In this document: positions 51,592-60,624 of the stretch, in pieces
Layout: the number at the start of each line of letters is the position of its first letter
Numbering within the stretch: the stretch's first letter is position 1
Source: Mycobacterium avium subsp. avium
GTDB lineage: Bacteria; Actinomycetota; Actinomycetes; Mycobacteriales; Mycobacteriaceae
Assembly (NCBI RefSeq): GCF_009741445.1
Contig: NZ_CP046507.1
Span: forward strand, 4,092,001-4,156,000
Direction: 5' to 3'
Length of the DNA stretch: 64,000 nt
Position numbers and translations under genes: made by a program
The notes under the pieces: generated by a model
What the model was told of the DNA's origin: nothing
Seen by the model: only the letters and a program-made list of their open reading frames with translations
Databases searched by the model: none

Positions 51592-52504
51592 GGGACGCAC
51601 CGACGGCGACACCTGGGGTCCGGCGCAGAGCGTGGGAGCGACGGCGACCATGGTCGCCGCCGCCCGCGCGGTGGCGTCGCAGGGACCCGACGCGCTGCTC
51701 GACGATCCGCTGGCCGAACCGCTGGTGCGGGCGGTGGGACTGGATCCGTTCATCCGCATCGTCGACGGCAAGCTCGACTTCCCCGACGACCCGCTGTTCA
51801 ACCGCCGGGCGCGGGCCGAGCAGATCACGGTGCGCACCAGGTTCTTCGACGACTTCTTCATCGACGCCACCGAGGGCGGGCTGCGCCAGGCGGTGATCCT
51901 GGCCTCCGGCCTGGACACCCGGGCCTACCGGCTGGCCTGGCCGGCCGGCACGGTGGTCTACGAGATCGACCAGCCGCAGGTCATCGCGTTCAAGACCGAC
52001 ACGCTGGCCAACCTCGGCGCGGCCCCCACCGCCGAGCGCCGCACCATCAGCATCGACCTGCGCGACGACTGGCCCGCGGCCCTGCGCGAAGGCGGTTTCG
52101 ACGTCACCCGGCCGACGGCCTGGAGCGCCGAGGGGCTGCTGCCCTATCTGCCGCCGGAGGCCCAGGACCGGTTGTTCGACAACATCACCGCCCTGTCCGC
52201 GCCGGGCAGCAGGCTGGCCACCGAGCACGTGCCGGACCCCAACGCGTTCTCCGACGAGCGGTTGGCCCGCATCTCGGAGCGCTGGCAGCGTCTCGGTCTC
52301 AACCTCAACGCCGCAGACCTGTTCTACCGGGGCGAGCGCAACGTCGTCGCCGACTACCTCACCGGCAAGGGCTGGCGGGTGACGCCGCATCCGGCCCGAC
52401 AGTTGTACGCCCGCAACGGTTTCGAGTTCCCCGAGGACGAGATGAGGGCCACCTTCGGAGAGATGAGCTACGTCGACGCCACCCTCACCGGTGGCCGCGG
52501 CTAA
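51584..52504 (+). CDS. SAM-dependent methyltransferase, TIGR00027/LCMT-like (copy C)
   Basis: A 306-residue homologue: W-G-P-A-Q-S-V-G-A-T-A-T-M-V-A-A-A-R-A-V, V-I-L-A-S-G-L-D-T-R-A-Y-R-L and S-A-E-G-L-L-P-Y-L-P. The ATG at 51584 lies within the end of copy B, and the frame is open only artificially further upstream. It was probably produced by tandem duplication. The 11-base gap to copy D indicates one transcript. Confidence 0.87.
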   Translation: MSEGRTDGDTWGPAQSVGATATMVAAARAVASQGPDALLDDPLAEPLVRAVGLDPFIRIVDGKLDFPDDPLFNRRARAEQITVRTRFFDDFFIDATEGGLRQAVILASGLDTRAYRLAWPAGTVVYEIDQPQVIAFKTDTLANLGAAPTAERRTISIDLRDDWPAALREGGFDVTRPTAWSAEGLLPYLPPEAQDRLFDNITALSAPGSRLATEHVPDPNAFSDERLARISERWQRLGLNLNAADLFYRGERNVVADYLTGKGWRVTPHPARQLYARNGFEFPEDEMRATFGEMSYVDATLTGGRG

Positions 52505-52515
52505 GGTTGCTCGCG

Positions 52516-53430
52516 ATGACACGCACGCATGACGACGAGTGGGACCTGGCGTCCAGCGTCGGCGCCACCGCAACGATGGTCGCGGCCGGACGCGCCATGG
52601 CGACCAAGGATCCCCGCGGTCTGATCGACGATCCGTTCGCCGAGCCGCTGGTGCGCGCGGTCGGGGTGGACTTCTTCACCAAGATGATGGACGGCGAGCT
52701 CGACCTGGATGCGATCGAGAACGCCACCCCGGTGCGGATTCAGTCGATGGTCGACGGAATGGCGGTGCGCACCAAGTACTTTGACGACTACTTCGTCGAC
52801 GCCACCGACGCCGGGGTGCGTCAGGTGGTGATCCTGGTCTCCGGCCTGGATTCGCGCGCCTACCGGTTGCCGTGGCCGGCGGGCACGGTGGTCTACGAGA
52901 TCGACCAGCCGCGGGTGATCGAATTCAAGAGCAACACGCTGGCCGAGGTCGGTGCCGAGCCCACCGCGACCCGGCGCACCATCCCCATCGATCTGCGCGG
53001 CGACTGGCCCGCCGCGCTGAGCGCCGCCGGATTCGATCCGGCCGCGCCGACGGCCTGGCTGGCCGAGGGCCTGCTGATCTATCTGCCGCCGGAGGCCCAG
53101 GACCGGCTGTTCGACAACATCACCGCGCTGTCCGCGCCGGGCAGCACCATCGCCACGGAATTCGTGCCCGGCATCGTGGATTTCGACGCCGAGCGGGTGC
53201 GGGAGATGTCCGGCTCGTTCCGGGAGCACGGCGTCGACATCGACATGGCGTCGCTGGTCTACGCCGGCGAACGCAACCACGTCATCGATTACCTGAACGG
53301 CCTCGGGTGGCGGGCCGAGGGTGTGACCCGCACCGAACTGTTCCACCGGCACGGCATCGAGGTGCCCGCCCCCGAGCACGACGACCCGCTCGGCGAGATC
53401 ATCTTCATCAGCGCCACGCGGACCGGTTAG
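52516..53430 (+). CDS. SAM-dependent methyltransferase, TIGR00027/LCMT-like (copy D)
   Basis: A 304-residue homologue: W-D-L-A-S-S-V-G-A-T-A-T-M-V-A-A-G-R-A-M, V-I-L-V-S-G-L-D-S-R-A-Y-R-L and L-A-E-G-L-L-I-Y-L-P. The ATG at 52516 is preferred over a TTG at 52507. Its stop overlaps the sppA stop by four bases on the other strand. A likely partner in Mtb is Rv0725c, though I cannot assign copies C and D separately. Confidence 0.87.
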   Translation: MTRTHDDEWDLASSVGATATMVAAGRAMATKDPRGLIDDPFAEPLVRAVGVDFFTKMMDGELDLDAIENATPVRIQSMVDGMAVRTKYFDDYFVDATDAGVRQVVILVSGLDSRAYRLPWPAGTVVYEIDQPRVIEFKSNTLAEVGAEPTATRRTIPIDLRGDWPAALSAAGFDPAAPTAWLAEGLLIYLPPEAQDRLFDNITALSAPGSTIATEFVPGIVDFDAERVREMSGSFREHGVDIDMASLVYAGERNHVIDYLNGLGWRAEGVTRTELFHRHGIEVPAPEHDDPLGEIIFISATRTG

Positions 53431-55214
53431 AGCCGCGACGGCCCCAGCCACAGCGCGCTGGCGCCGCTGCAGGACCGCTCGACGTTGTCCAGGATCGCGC
53501 CCAGGATCTTGACCGTCAGGGCGCCCAGCGCGTCGGGCAGCGACACCGCCGCCGGTTGCGACGAGGCCCGCGGCCGCAGTACGTCCAGCAGCGAGCCGCT
53601 CGGATAGGTGACGATGCGCACGTCGGCGTCCTCGTCCAGCCCGGCGAGAATCTTGGCCCGCCGCACCGCGATTCGAAAGCCGCCCAGTTCGTCGACCAGC
53701 CCCCGCTCGTGGGCGTCGGCGCCCGTCCAGACCCGGCCCCGGGCCACCCGTTCGACGGCGTCCGTGGTCAGGTTGCGGCCCTCGGCCACCCGGGACACGA
53801 AGTCGGTGTACACCAGGTCGGCCTCGGCCTCGCGGTGGGCGCGCTGCTCCGGGGTGAACGGCGCGTCGATCGACCACGCGTCGGCATTGGCGTTGGTGCG
53901 CACGGTGTCCGACCCGACGCCCAGCCGCCCCAGCAGGTCGCGGATCACCAGCTTGCCGGTGATGACGCCGATCGAACCGGTGATCGTTGCCGGGTTGGCG
54001 ACGATCGCGTCGGCGGCCACCGACACGTAGTAGCCGCCGGAGGCGGCCACCGCACCCATCGACGCCACCACCGGCTTGCCGCGTTCACGGGCCCTTTTCA
54101 CTTCGCGCCAAAGGGTTTCCGACGCGGTGACCGAGCCGCCGGGGCTGTTGACCCGCAGCACGATCGCCGACACCGCATCGTCGGCGGCGGCCTCCCGCAG
54201 CGCCGGCGCGATGGTGTCGCTGCCCACGGTGGCGGCGCCGAACGGCAGGAAATGGGGCCCGCCGCGCCCGTCGACGAGGGTGCCGTCGACGTTGATGACC
54301 GCCACCGTCGGTGGGCGGCGGCGCCCCGGTAGCGAGGGCACCGGCGGGGACAGCCGGGACCGGGCCGCGCCGGCGTAGCGCGACACATACAGCCGGGGCG
54401 GCTCGGTGTCCGGTGAAACATCTTGTACGCCAACGAGTTCTGCGATCCGGTCGTACGCCTGGTCGCGGAAGCCGATCCGGTCGACCAGGCCGGAGTCCAG
54501 CGCGTCCTGGCGCAGCAGCGGCGCGCGGTCGGCCAGCGCGTCCAGCGCGTCGGTGTCGAGCTTGCGTGATTCGGCGACCGCCTGCCACACCTGTTCCTGG
54601 ACGCTGTCCAGCATCCGGGTAACGGCCTCGCGGTGCGCCTCGGTGAAGCCGTGTTCGGTGAAACGGTTTACCGCGGACTTGTATTCGCCGCGGGCGACGA
54701 ATTGGGCCTCGATGCCGGCCTTGTCGAGCGCGTCGCGCAGGAAGGTGGCGTTGCTGGCGAAGCCGATCAGCCCGACGCTGCCGCCGGGCTGCATCCAGAT
54801 CTCGCCGAACGCCGACGCCAGGTAGTACGACAGCGTGCCCGGATAGGTCTCGGCCCAGGCCAGGGACGGCTTGGCGGCGGTGAAGGCGACGATCGCCTCG
54901 CGCAGCTCCTGCACCGCGGCCGACGGCGACGGCGCCAGCTGCACCCGGGCGATCAGCCCGGCCACCCGCGGGTCCTCGGCCGCCCGGTGGATGGCGTCCA
55001 CCGTGTCGCGCAGCGATGCCGACCGGCTGCCGCCGGTGACGAGCGCCAGCGGGTCGAAGCCGGACGTCTCCGGCGGCATCGACCGCAGATCCAGCTCGAG
55101 CACACAGCCGTTGGGCACGCCGTGATGGCGGGCGGTGTCGACGCGCCCGGCCAGGGCACGGATCTCGTCGGCGCCTTTGGACAGGCCGGGTATCGAGGAC
55201 AGCACAGCGAACAT
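53427..55214 (-). CDS. sppA: Signal peptide peptidase SppA
   Basis: A 595-residue S49 protease with two tandem domains, like the long E. coli-type SppA. The catalytic Lys is expected in G-E-Y-K-S-A-V-N-R-F of the first domain and the Ser in A-V-A-A-S-G-G-Y-Y of the second; V-N-S-P-G-G-S-V-T is the oxyanion region. It degrades leftover signal peptides in the membrane. The N-terminus is not strongly hydrophobic, so membrane attachment may be peripheral. A TAGTCT box six bases before the ATG suggests a leaderless transcript. In Mtb (Rv0724) it also follows rplO. Confidence 0.92.
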   Translation of the reverse strand: MFAVLSSIPGLSKGADEIRALAGRVDTARHHGVPNGCVLELDLRSMPPETSGFDPLALVTGGSRSASLRDTVDAIHRAAEDPRVAGLIARVQLAPSPSAAVQELREAIVAFTAAKPSLAWAETYPGTLSYYLASAFGEIWMQPGGSVGLIGFASNATFLRDALDKAGIEAQFVARGEYKSAVNRFTEHGFTEAHREAVTRMLDSVQEQVWQAVAESRKLDTDALDALADRAPLLRQDALDSGLVDRIGFRDQAYDRIAELVGVQDVSPDTEPPRLYVSRYAGAARSRLSPPVPSLPGRRRPPTVAVINVDGTLVDGRGGPHFLPFGAATVGSDTIAPALREAAADDAVSAIVLRVNSPGGSVTASETLWREVKRARERGKPVVASMGAVAASGGYYVSVAADAIVANPATITGSIGVITGKLVIRDLLGRLGVGSDTVRTNANADAWSIDAPFTPEQRAHREAEADLVYTDFVSRVAEGRNLTTDAVERVARGRVWTGADAHERGLVDELGGFRIAVRRAKILAGLDEDADVRIVTYPSGSLLDVLRPRASSQPAAVSLPDALGALTVKILGAILDNVERSCSGASALWLGPSRL

Positions 55215-55220
55215 GTCTGC

Positions 55221-55226
55221 AGACTA
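55221..55226 (-). promoter_or_regulatory. -10 element (TAGTCT) of leaderless sppA
   Basis: On the minus strand TAGTCT ends six bases before the sppA ATG, with no room for a ribosome site. It is back to back with the promoter of the oxidoreductase at 55253. Confidence 0.45.
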
Positions 55227-55240
55227 CCGACGAACGGCCG

Positions 55241-55246
55241 TACGGT
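55241..55246 (+). promoter_or_regulatory. -10 element (TACGGT) of a leaderless oxidoreductase gene
   Basis: TACGGT ends six bases before the GTG start at 55253. Together with the TAGTCT box on the other strand it forms a 38-base divergent gap from which both messages would be leaderless. Confidence 0.45.
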
Positions 55247-55252
55247 GGTCGG

Positions 55253-56179
55253 GTGAGGTTTTCCATCGCCATCCCCCAGTTCGACTACGACGGCTTCGAC
55301 GGGGCGGGGCTGCGTTCCTTTTTGACGCGCGCCGAGCAGCTCGGGTTCGAGGGCGGCTGGGCGCTCGAGCAGATCATCGGTCCGGCGCCGCTGCTGGCGC
55401 CGCTGGAGCTGCTCGCCTACTGCGCGGCCTGCACCGAGCGGCTGCGGCTGGGGGTCGCGGTGTTGGTGACGTCGCTGCACGATCCGCTGCAGCTGGCCTC
55501 GGCGGTCACCGCCGTGGACCGACTCAGCCACGGCCGGTTGGACATTGGCGTCGCACCCGGCGGCGGCACCCGCAAGTTCGCCGCCTTCGGAGTCGACAAG
55601 GACACCTTCGTCGCGTATTTCACCGAGGGCTTGAAGCTGATGAAGGCGGCTTGGTCCGACGACCCGCGGGTGACGTTTCACGGGCGGTTCCGCGACGTCG
55701 ACGACCTGCCGATCGCGCCCAAGCCGGTGCAGCGCCCGCACCCGCCGATCTGGTTCGGCGGGCTGGCGCCGAAGGCGCTGGCCCGCGCGGTCCGGCACGG
55801 CGACGCGTTCATGGGCGCGGGCTCGTCGACCACCGAGGCGTTCGCCGGGGCGGTGGCCGTGCTGCGCCGCGAACTCGACGAACAGCAAAGAGACCCGGCC
55901 GAATTCACGATCGGCAAGAGGGTTTACCTGACGGTCGACGACGACGCGGCGCGGGCCCGCGAGCGGGTGCTGGCCGGGCTGAGCCGCATCTACGGGCGGA
56001 TGCCCGGCGTGGCCGACGTGCCGGTGTCCGGCACGCCCGGGGACGTGGTCCGGGGGCTGCGCGAGGTCATCGACGCCGGGGCGCAGACGCTGCTACTGAA
56101 CCCCGTCGGCGCCGATGTCGCGGAGAACCACGAGCAGATGGAACGCCTTGCCGCGGAAGTGATTCCGCAGCTGAATTAG
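55253..56179 (+). CDS. LLM-class flavin/F420-dependent oxidoreductase
   Basis: A 308-residue luciferase-like TIM barrel: F-S-I-A-I-P-Q-F-D-Y at the start, A-E-Q-L-G-F-E-G-G-W-A-L-E-Q, L-S-H-G-R-L-D-I-G-V-A-P-G-G-G and P-H-P-P-I-W-F-G-G-L. It has typical family length. Cofactor F420 or FMN and the substrate cannot be decided. It is alone on the plus strand between sppA and rplO. I recall no Mtb gene at this site. Confidence 0.87.
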   Translation: MRFSIAIPQFDYDGFDGAGLRSFLTRAEQLGFEGGWALEQIIGPAPLLAPLELLAYCAACTERLRLGVAVLVTSLHDPLQLASAVTAVDRLSHGRLDIGVAPGGGTRKFAAFGVDKDTFVAYFTEGLKLMKAAWSDDPRVTFHGRFRDVDDLPIAPKPVQRPHPPIWFGGLAPKALARAVRHGDAFMGAGSSTTEAFAGAVAVLRRELDEQQRDPAEFTIGKRVYLTVDDDAARARERVLAGLSRIYGRMPGVADVPVSGTPGDVVRGLREVIDAGAQTLLLNPVGADVAENHEQMERLAAEVIPQLN

Positions 56180-56192
56180 CCGCGCGGGCCGA

Positions 56193-56633
56193 CTACAGCT
56201 CGGTGACCGAGCCGCCCGCGGCGGTGATCTTCTCGCGTGCGCTGCCGCTGAACTTGTGCGCGGACACCTCGACCTTCACGGTCAGCTTGCCGTCGCCGAG
56301 AACCTTGACCAGCGAGTTGCGCCGGACCGCGCCCTTGGCCACCAGCTCGTCCACCCCGACCGAACCGCCTTGCGGGAAAAGGCGATTGATGTCGCCGACG
56401 TTGACGATCTCGTACTCGGTGCGGAACCGGTTACGGAATCCCTTGAGCTTGGGCAGCCGCATGTGGATCGGCATCTGCCCACCCTCGAAGGTCACCGGCA
56501 CGTTCTTGCGGGCCTTGGTGCCCTTGGTGCCGCGGCCGGCGGTCTTGCCCTTCGAGCCCTCACCGCGGCCGACCCGGGTGCGGGGGGTCTTCGATCCGCG
56601 CGCCGGCTTGAGGTCGTGCAGCTTGATCGTCAT
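56193..56633 (-). CDS. rplO: 50S ribosomal protein L15
   Basis: A 146-residue L15: [29 protein letters not shown], and a C-terminal [11 protein letters not shown]. It is the last gene of the spc operon here. Its ATG overlaps the rpmD stop (ATGA). The plus-strand oxidoreductase ends 13 bases from its stop. Confidence 0.98.
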
Positions 56634-56845
56634 TTCTTGCTACCTCCGGTGCCCGCGGAGCTCGCGTCGGCCGGCGCCACCTCGACGAGGTGGCTGACCA
56701 CCGCGATCAGACCGCGGGTCTGCGGGTTGTCCTCGCGGATCACCGAGTGGCGGATCCGCCGCAGGCCCAGGGTGCGCAGGGACTCGCGCTGCTTCCAGCG
56801 GGCTCCGATGGTGCTGCGCACCTGGGTGATCTTCAGTTGACTCAT
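56630..56845 (-). CDS. rpmD: 50S ribosomal protein L30
   Basis: A 71-residue L30: [25 protein letters not shown] and [15 protein letters not shown]. Start and stop each overlap a neighbour as ATGA, so rpsE, rpmD and rplO are coupled. Confidence 0.97.
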
Positions 56846-57519
56846 TGCGCCGCCGCCTCTCTCGCCGCCGCCGCACTGGCCAGCGCGTCACTTTCCCGGC
56901 GCGCCTTGAGCATTCCGGCCGGCGCCACGTCCTCGATGGGCAGGCCGCGCCGCGCGGCCACCTCCTCGGGCCGCTGCAGCAGCTTGAGCGCGGCCACGGT
57001 CGCGTGCACCACGTTGATGGCGTTGTCGCTGCCCAGCGATTTGGCCAGGATGTCGTGCACCCCGGCGCATTCCAGCACCGCGCGGGCGGCGCCGCCGGCG
57101 ATCACACCGGTACCCGGGCTGGCCGGGCGCAGCAGTACCACGCCGGCGGCCGCCTCGCCCTGCACCGGGTGGGTGATGGTCCCGCGGATCAGCGGCACCC
57201 GGAAGAAGCCCTTGCGGGCCTCCTCCACGCCCTTGGCGATGGCGGCGGGAACTTCCTTGGCCTTGCCGTAGCCGACACCGACCATGCCGTTGCCGTCGCC
57301 GACGATCACCAGTGCGGTGAAGCTGAATCGCCGACCGCCCTTGACCACCTTGGAGACCCGGTTGATGGCGACGACGCGCTCCAGGTAGTTGCTCTTGTCG
57401 CCGTCGCGGTCGCGGCCCCCACGACCGCCGTCGCCGCGCCGACCGCGGCTGTCGCGGTCACCGCGCGAGTCGCGGCTGTCGCCGGCGCCCTGTCCGCCGG
57501 CCGGCTGCTCCGCCATCAT
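56842..57519 (-). CDS. rpsE: 30S ribosomal protein S5 with RGD-rich N-terminus
   Basis: A 225-residue S5. The first ~45 residues are low-complexity Arg/Gly/Asp/Ser, repeats of D-S-R-G and G-R-G-G-R-D, absent from E. coli S5. The core has [23 protein letters not shown] and the [10 protein letters not shown] region. A second ATG one codon in gives better spacing to GGAAGGA, so the protein may be one residue shorter. Confidence 0.97.
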
Positions 57520-57553
57520 GCGGTCCTTCCAGTCGTGTTCAAGTTCTCGATCA

Positions 57554-57961
57554 TCAGAATTGCAATCCGTTCTCGCGGGCGGCGTCGGCCAGCGCCGCGA
57601 TCCGTCCGCCGTAGGTGTATCCGCCGCGGTCGAAGACCACGCTGTCGATACCGGCGGCCTTGGCCCGCTCGGCGATCAGCTGGCCGACCCGCACGCTGCG
57701 GGCCTTCTTGTCTCCCTGCAGGCTGCGCACGTCGTCCTCGATCGACGACGCGGCGGCCACCGTGGTGCCGTTCTCGTCGTTGACCAGTTGCACGTGGATG
57801 TGCCGCGCCGACCGGTTGACCACCAGCCGCGGCCGCTCGGGGGTACCCGCGATCTTCTTGCGCAGCCGCGCGTGCCGGCGCAGCCGAGAGACGCGCCGGG
57901 TCGCGGATACGCTCTGCCCCACCGGCTTTCGCGCGGCGGTGTCAGCTTGTGTTTGCGCCAT
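57554..57961 (-). CDS. rplR: 50S ribosomal protein L18
   Basis: A 135-residue 5S rRNA-binding protein: [30 protein letters not shown] and the end [15 protein letters not shown]. The N-terminus is about 13 residues longer than I recall for Mtb. It starts two bases after rplF. Confidence 0.97.
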
Positions 57962-57963
57962 GG

Positions 57964-58503
57964 TTACTTACCTGTCTTTCCGACCTTGCGGCGGATCTGC
58001 TCGCCCTCGTAGCGCACGCCCTTGCCCTTGTACGGGTCGGGGCGGCGCAGGCGGCGGATGTTCGCCGAGATCTGGCCGACCTTCTGCTTGTCGATCCCGC
58101 TGATGGAGAACTTCGTCGGGGACTGGACGGCGAAGGTGATGCCCTCGGGCGCCTCGATCACCACGGGGTGGCTGTAGCCCAGCGCGAACTCGAGGTTGGA
58201 GCCCTTGAGCTGCACCCGGTAACCGACGCCGAAGATCTCCATCTTCGTGGTGTAGCCCTGGGTCACGCCGGTGACGAGGTTGGACACCAGGGTGCGGGAC
58301 AGCCCGTGCAGCGAGCGGTTGCGCCGCTCGTCGTTGGGGCGGGTCACCACGATCGCGCCGTCGTCGTTGCGCGACACGGTGATCGGCTCGGCGACGGTCA
58401 GATCCAGGGTGCCCTTGGGTCCCTTCACCGAGACCTTCTGGCCGTCGATGGTGACGTCGACTCCGGCGGGGACCGGAACCGGTTGCTTACCAATACGCGA
58501 CAT
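57964..58503 (-). CDS. rplF: 50S ribosomal protein L6
   Basis: A 179-residue L6: [23 protein letters not shown] and the C-terminal [12 protein letters not shown]. It lies between rpsH and rplR in standard spc order. Confidence 0.98.
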
Positions 58504-58513
58504 GTCTACCCCC

Positions 58514-58912
58514 TCACCACACGTACGCGAGGACTTCGCCGCCCACGCCCTGCCGGGCCGCCTGGCGATCGGTGAGCAGGCCCGAGGAGGTGGAGATGAT
58601 CGCCACGCCCAGGCCGCCCAGAACGCGCGGCAGGTTGGTGGATTTCGCGTACACCCGCAAACCGGGCTTGGACACGCGGCGCAAGCCGGCGATGCTGCGC
58701 TCCCGGCTCGGGCCGTACTTGAGCTGAACGATCAGCGACTTGCCAACCCGGGCATCCTCGGTCCGGAAGTCGCTGATGTAACCCTCGTTCTTGAGGATCT
58801 GGGCGATGTTGGCCTTGAGCTTGGAGTGCGGCAACGTCACCTCGTCGTGATACGCCGAATTGGCGTTGCGCAGACGGGTCAAGAAGTCTGCGATCGGGTC
58901 CGTCATAGTCAT
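58514..58912 (-). CDS. rpsH: 30S ribosomal protein S8
   Basis: A 132-residue S8: D-P-I-A-D-F-L-T-R-L-R-N-A-N, I-L-K-N-E-G-Y-I, and the C-terminal V-L-G-G-L-G-V-A-I-I-S-T-S-S-G-L-L-T-D-R-Q-A. In E. coli S8 represses the spc operon by binding near rplE; whether that holds here is unknown. Confidence 0.98.
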   Translation of the reverse strand: MTMTDPIADFLTRLRNANSAYHDEVTLPHSKLKANIAQILKNEGYISDFRTEDARVGKSLIVQLKYGPSRERSIAGLRRVSKPGLRVYAKSTNLPRVLGGLGVAIISTSSGLLTDRQAARQGVGGEVLAYVW

Positions 58913-58932
58913 GGTTTAGCCCCTGTGTCCCG

Positions 58933-59118
58933 TCACCAGCTGCTCTTCTGCACGCCGGGCAGCTCGCCCGCATGCGCCATCTCGCGCAGGCAGATCCTGC
59001 ACAGACCGAATTTGCGGAAGACCGCGCGCGGCCGGCCGCACTTGTTGCAGCGTGTGTAGCCGCGCACCGCGAACTTCGGCTTGCGTGCGGCCTTGTTGAC
59101 CAGTGCCTTCTTTGCCAT
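58933..59118 (-). CDS. rpsN: 30S ribosomal protein S14, type Z (zinc form)
   Basis: A 61-residue S14: [16 protein letters not shown], then the zinc ribbon C-N-K-C-G-R-P and L-C-R-I-C. This short, cysteine-containing form is the standard (zinc-replete) paralogue. The start at 59118 follows GAGAACTGAGCAG; the frame is open upstream but overlaps rplE. Confidence 0.97.
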
Positions 59119-59122
59119 CTGC

Positions 59123-59686
59123 TCAGTTCTCCTTGAAGGGAAAGCCGAGGGCCCGCAACAGCGCTCGTCCTTCGTCGTCAGTCGTCGCCGAGGTGACGAC
59201 GTTGATGTCCATGCCGCGGACCCGGTCGATCTTGTCCACATCGATCTCGTGGAACACCGACTGCTCGGCCAGCCCGAAGGTGTAGTTGCCGACACCGTCG
59301 AACTGCTTGGGCGAGAGCCCGCGGAAGTCGCGAATACGGGGCAGCGCGATCGAGGTGAGCCGGTCGAGGAACTCCCACATCCGGTCCCCGCGCAGGGTGA
59401 CCCGGGCGCCGATCGGCATGCCCTCGCGCAGCTTGAACTGCGCGATGGACTTGCGCGCCCGGCGGATCTCGGGCCGTTGCCCGGTGATCAGCGCCAGGTC
59501 GTTGACGGCACCGTTGATCAGCTTCGCGTCGCGCGCCGCCTCACCGATGCCCATGTTGACCACGACCTTGGTCACCGTCGGGATCTGCATGACGTTGGCG
59601 TATCCGAACTGCTGCTGCAGCGAATCGCGAATCTCGTTGCGGTAGCGCTCTTTCAGGCGCGGCTGAACTTTCTCTGTCGTGGTCAT
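59123..59686 (-). CDS. rplE: 50S ribosomal protein L5
   Basis: A 187-residue 5S rRNA-binding protein: [29 protein letters not shown] and the conserved end [10 protein letters not shown]. The ATG at 59686 lies one base after rplX. It ends four bases before rpsN. Confidence 0.98.
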
Positions 59687-59687
59687 C

Positions 59688-60005
59688 TCAGATGTCCTTG
59701 CCGTTGCGCTTGGAGATACGGACGCGCTTGCCGGTCTCCTCGTCGAGGCGGTAGCCGACCCGGGCGGGCTTGCCGTCGGAGTCGACCACCATGACGTTGG
59801 AGACGTGGATGGGCGCTTCCTGGGTGACGATGCCACCGGACTGGGCGCCACGCTGGTTGGTCGAGATCGCGGTGTGCTTCTTGATCCGGTTGACGCCCTC
59901 GACCAGGACGCGCTCGCGGTCCGGGTAGGCCTTGAGCACCTTGCCCTTGGCGCCCTTGTCTTTGCCGGCGATGACCAGGACGGTGTCGCCTTTGCGGACC
60001 TTCAT
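59688..60005 (-). CDS. rplX: 50S ribosomal protein L24
   Basis: A 105-residue KOW-domain protein: M-K-V-R-K-G-D-T-V-L-V-I-A-G-K-D-K-G and R-V-L-V-E-G-V-N-R-I-K-K-H. It starts directly at the base after the rplN stop. Confidence 0.98.
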   Translation of the reverse strand: MKVRKGDTVLVIAGKDKGAKGKVLKAYPDRERVLVEGVNRIKKHTAISTNQRGAQSGGIVTQEAPIHVSNVMVVDSDGKPARVGYRLDEETGKRVRISKRNGKDI

Positions 60006-60374
60006 TTACAACACCTCCGGGGCGAGCGAGATGATCTTCATGAACCGCTTCTCGCGCAGTTCCCGGCCGACCGGCCCGAAGATGCGCGTCCCGCGCGGGT
60101 CGTTGTCGGGCTTGATGATCACCGCGGCGTTCTCGTCGAACTTGATGTAGCTGCCGTCGGGACGCCGGCGCTCCTTGACGGTGCGCACCACGACGGCCTT
60201 GACGACGTCCCCTCGCTTGACGTTGCCGCCGGGGATGGCGTCCTTGACGGTGGCGACGATGACGTCACCGATGCCGGCGTAGCGTCGCGACGAACCGCCG
60301 AGCACACGGATGCACAAGATCTCCTTGGCGCCGGTGTTGTCGGCGACCTTCAGCCGCGATTCCTGCTGAATCAC
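60006..60374 (-). CDS. rplN: 50S ribosomal protein L14
   Basis: A 122-residue L14: [35 protein letters not shown] and the C-terminal [17 protein letters not shown]. It is the first gene of the spc operon in this window; GGAG with 5-6 bases precedes the ATG. The 250 bases upstream hold no gene but contain a structured leader and a palindrome. Confidence 0.98.
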
Positions 60375-60412
60375 TCGATCTCCTGACCTGGTTGCGTGTA
60401 CACGGCAGGAGA

Positions 60413-60449
60413 ACCCACCGAAGTGGGCATTCGGCGAGCATGACCCACC
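60413..60449 (-). promoter_or_regulatory. rplN leader with two competing stem-loops
   Basis: On the minus strand GGTGGGT (60449-60443), then GCCCAC (60428-60423), TTCG and a second GGTGGGT (60419-60413). The middle CCCAC can pair with the second copy as a UUCG hairpin, or with the first copy. The two pairings exclude each other, as in attenuators. Function is inferred. Confidence 0.4.
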
Positions 60450-60540
60450 AAAAAACCTGACGTGCGCGGTCTTGTAAAGCGGTTAGTCACCGAAGGGCAC
60501 GCGGGGCCGATTCGCACCGGCCGAGGTCTGCCCAAGGCAA

Positions 60541-60557
60541 CCCCTAGAGTCTAGGGG
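60541..60557. promoter_or_regulatory. Perfect palindrome CCCCTAGAGTCTAGGGG
   Basis: Eight-base arms around one base, about 167 bases before rplN and 68 bases after the 13E12 stop. It holds TAGACT on the minus strand, a possible -10 of the spc operon. It may be an operator or a terminator stem for the upstream gene. Confidence 0.4.
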
Positions 60558-60624
60558 ACGACCAGCTCAGAGCCAAATTCCGGGTGCAGGGCTCTCAGCC
60601 GGCGAGATTTCGCAGCTAGAGCAG

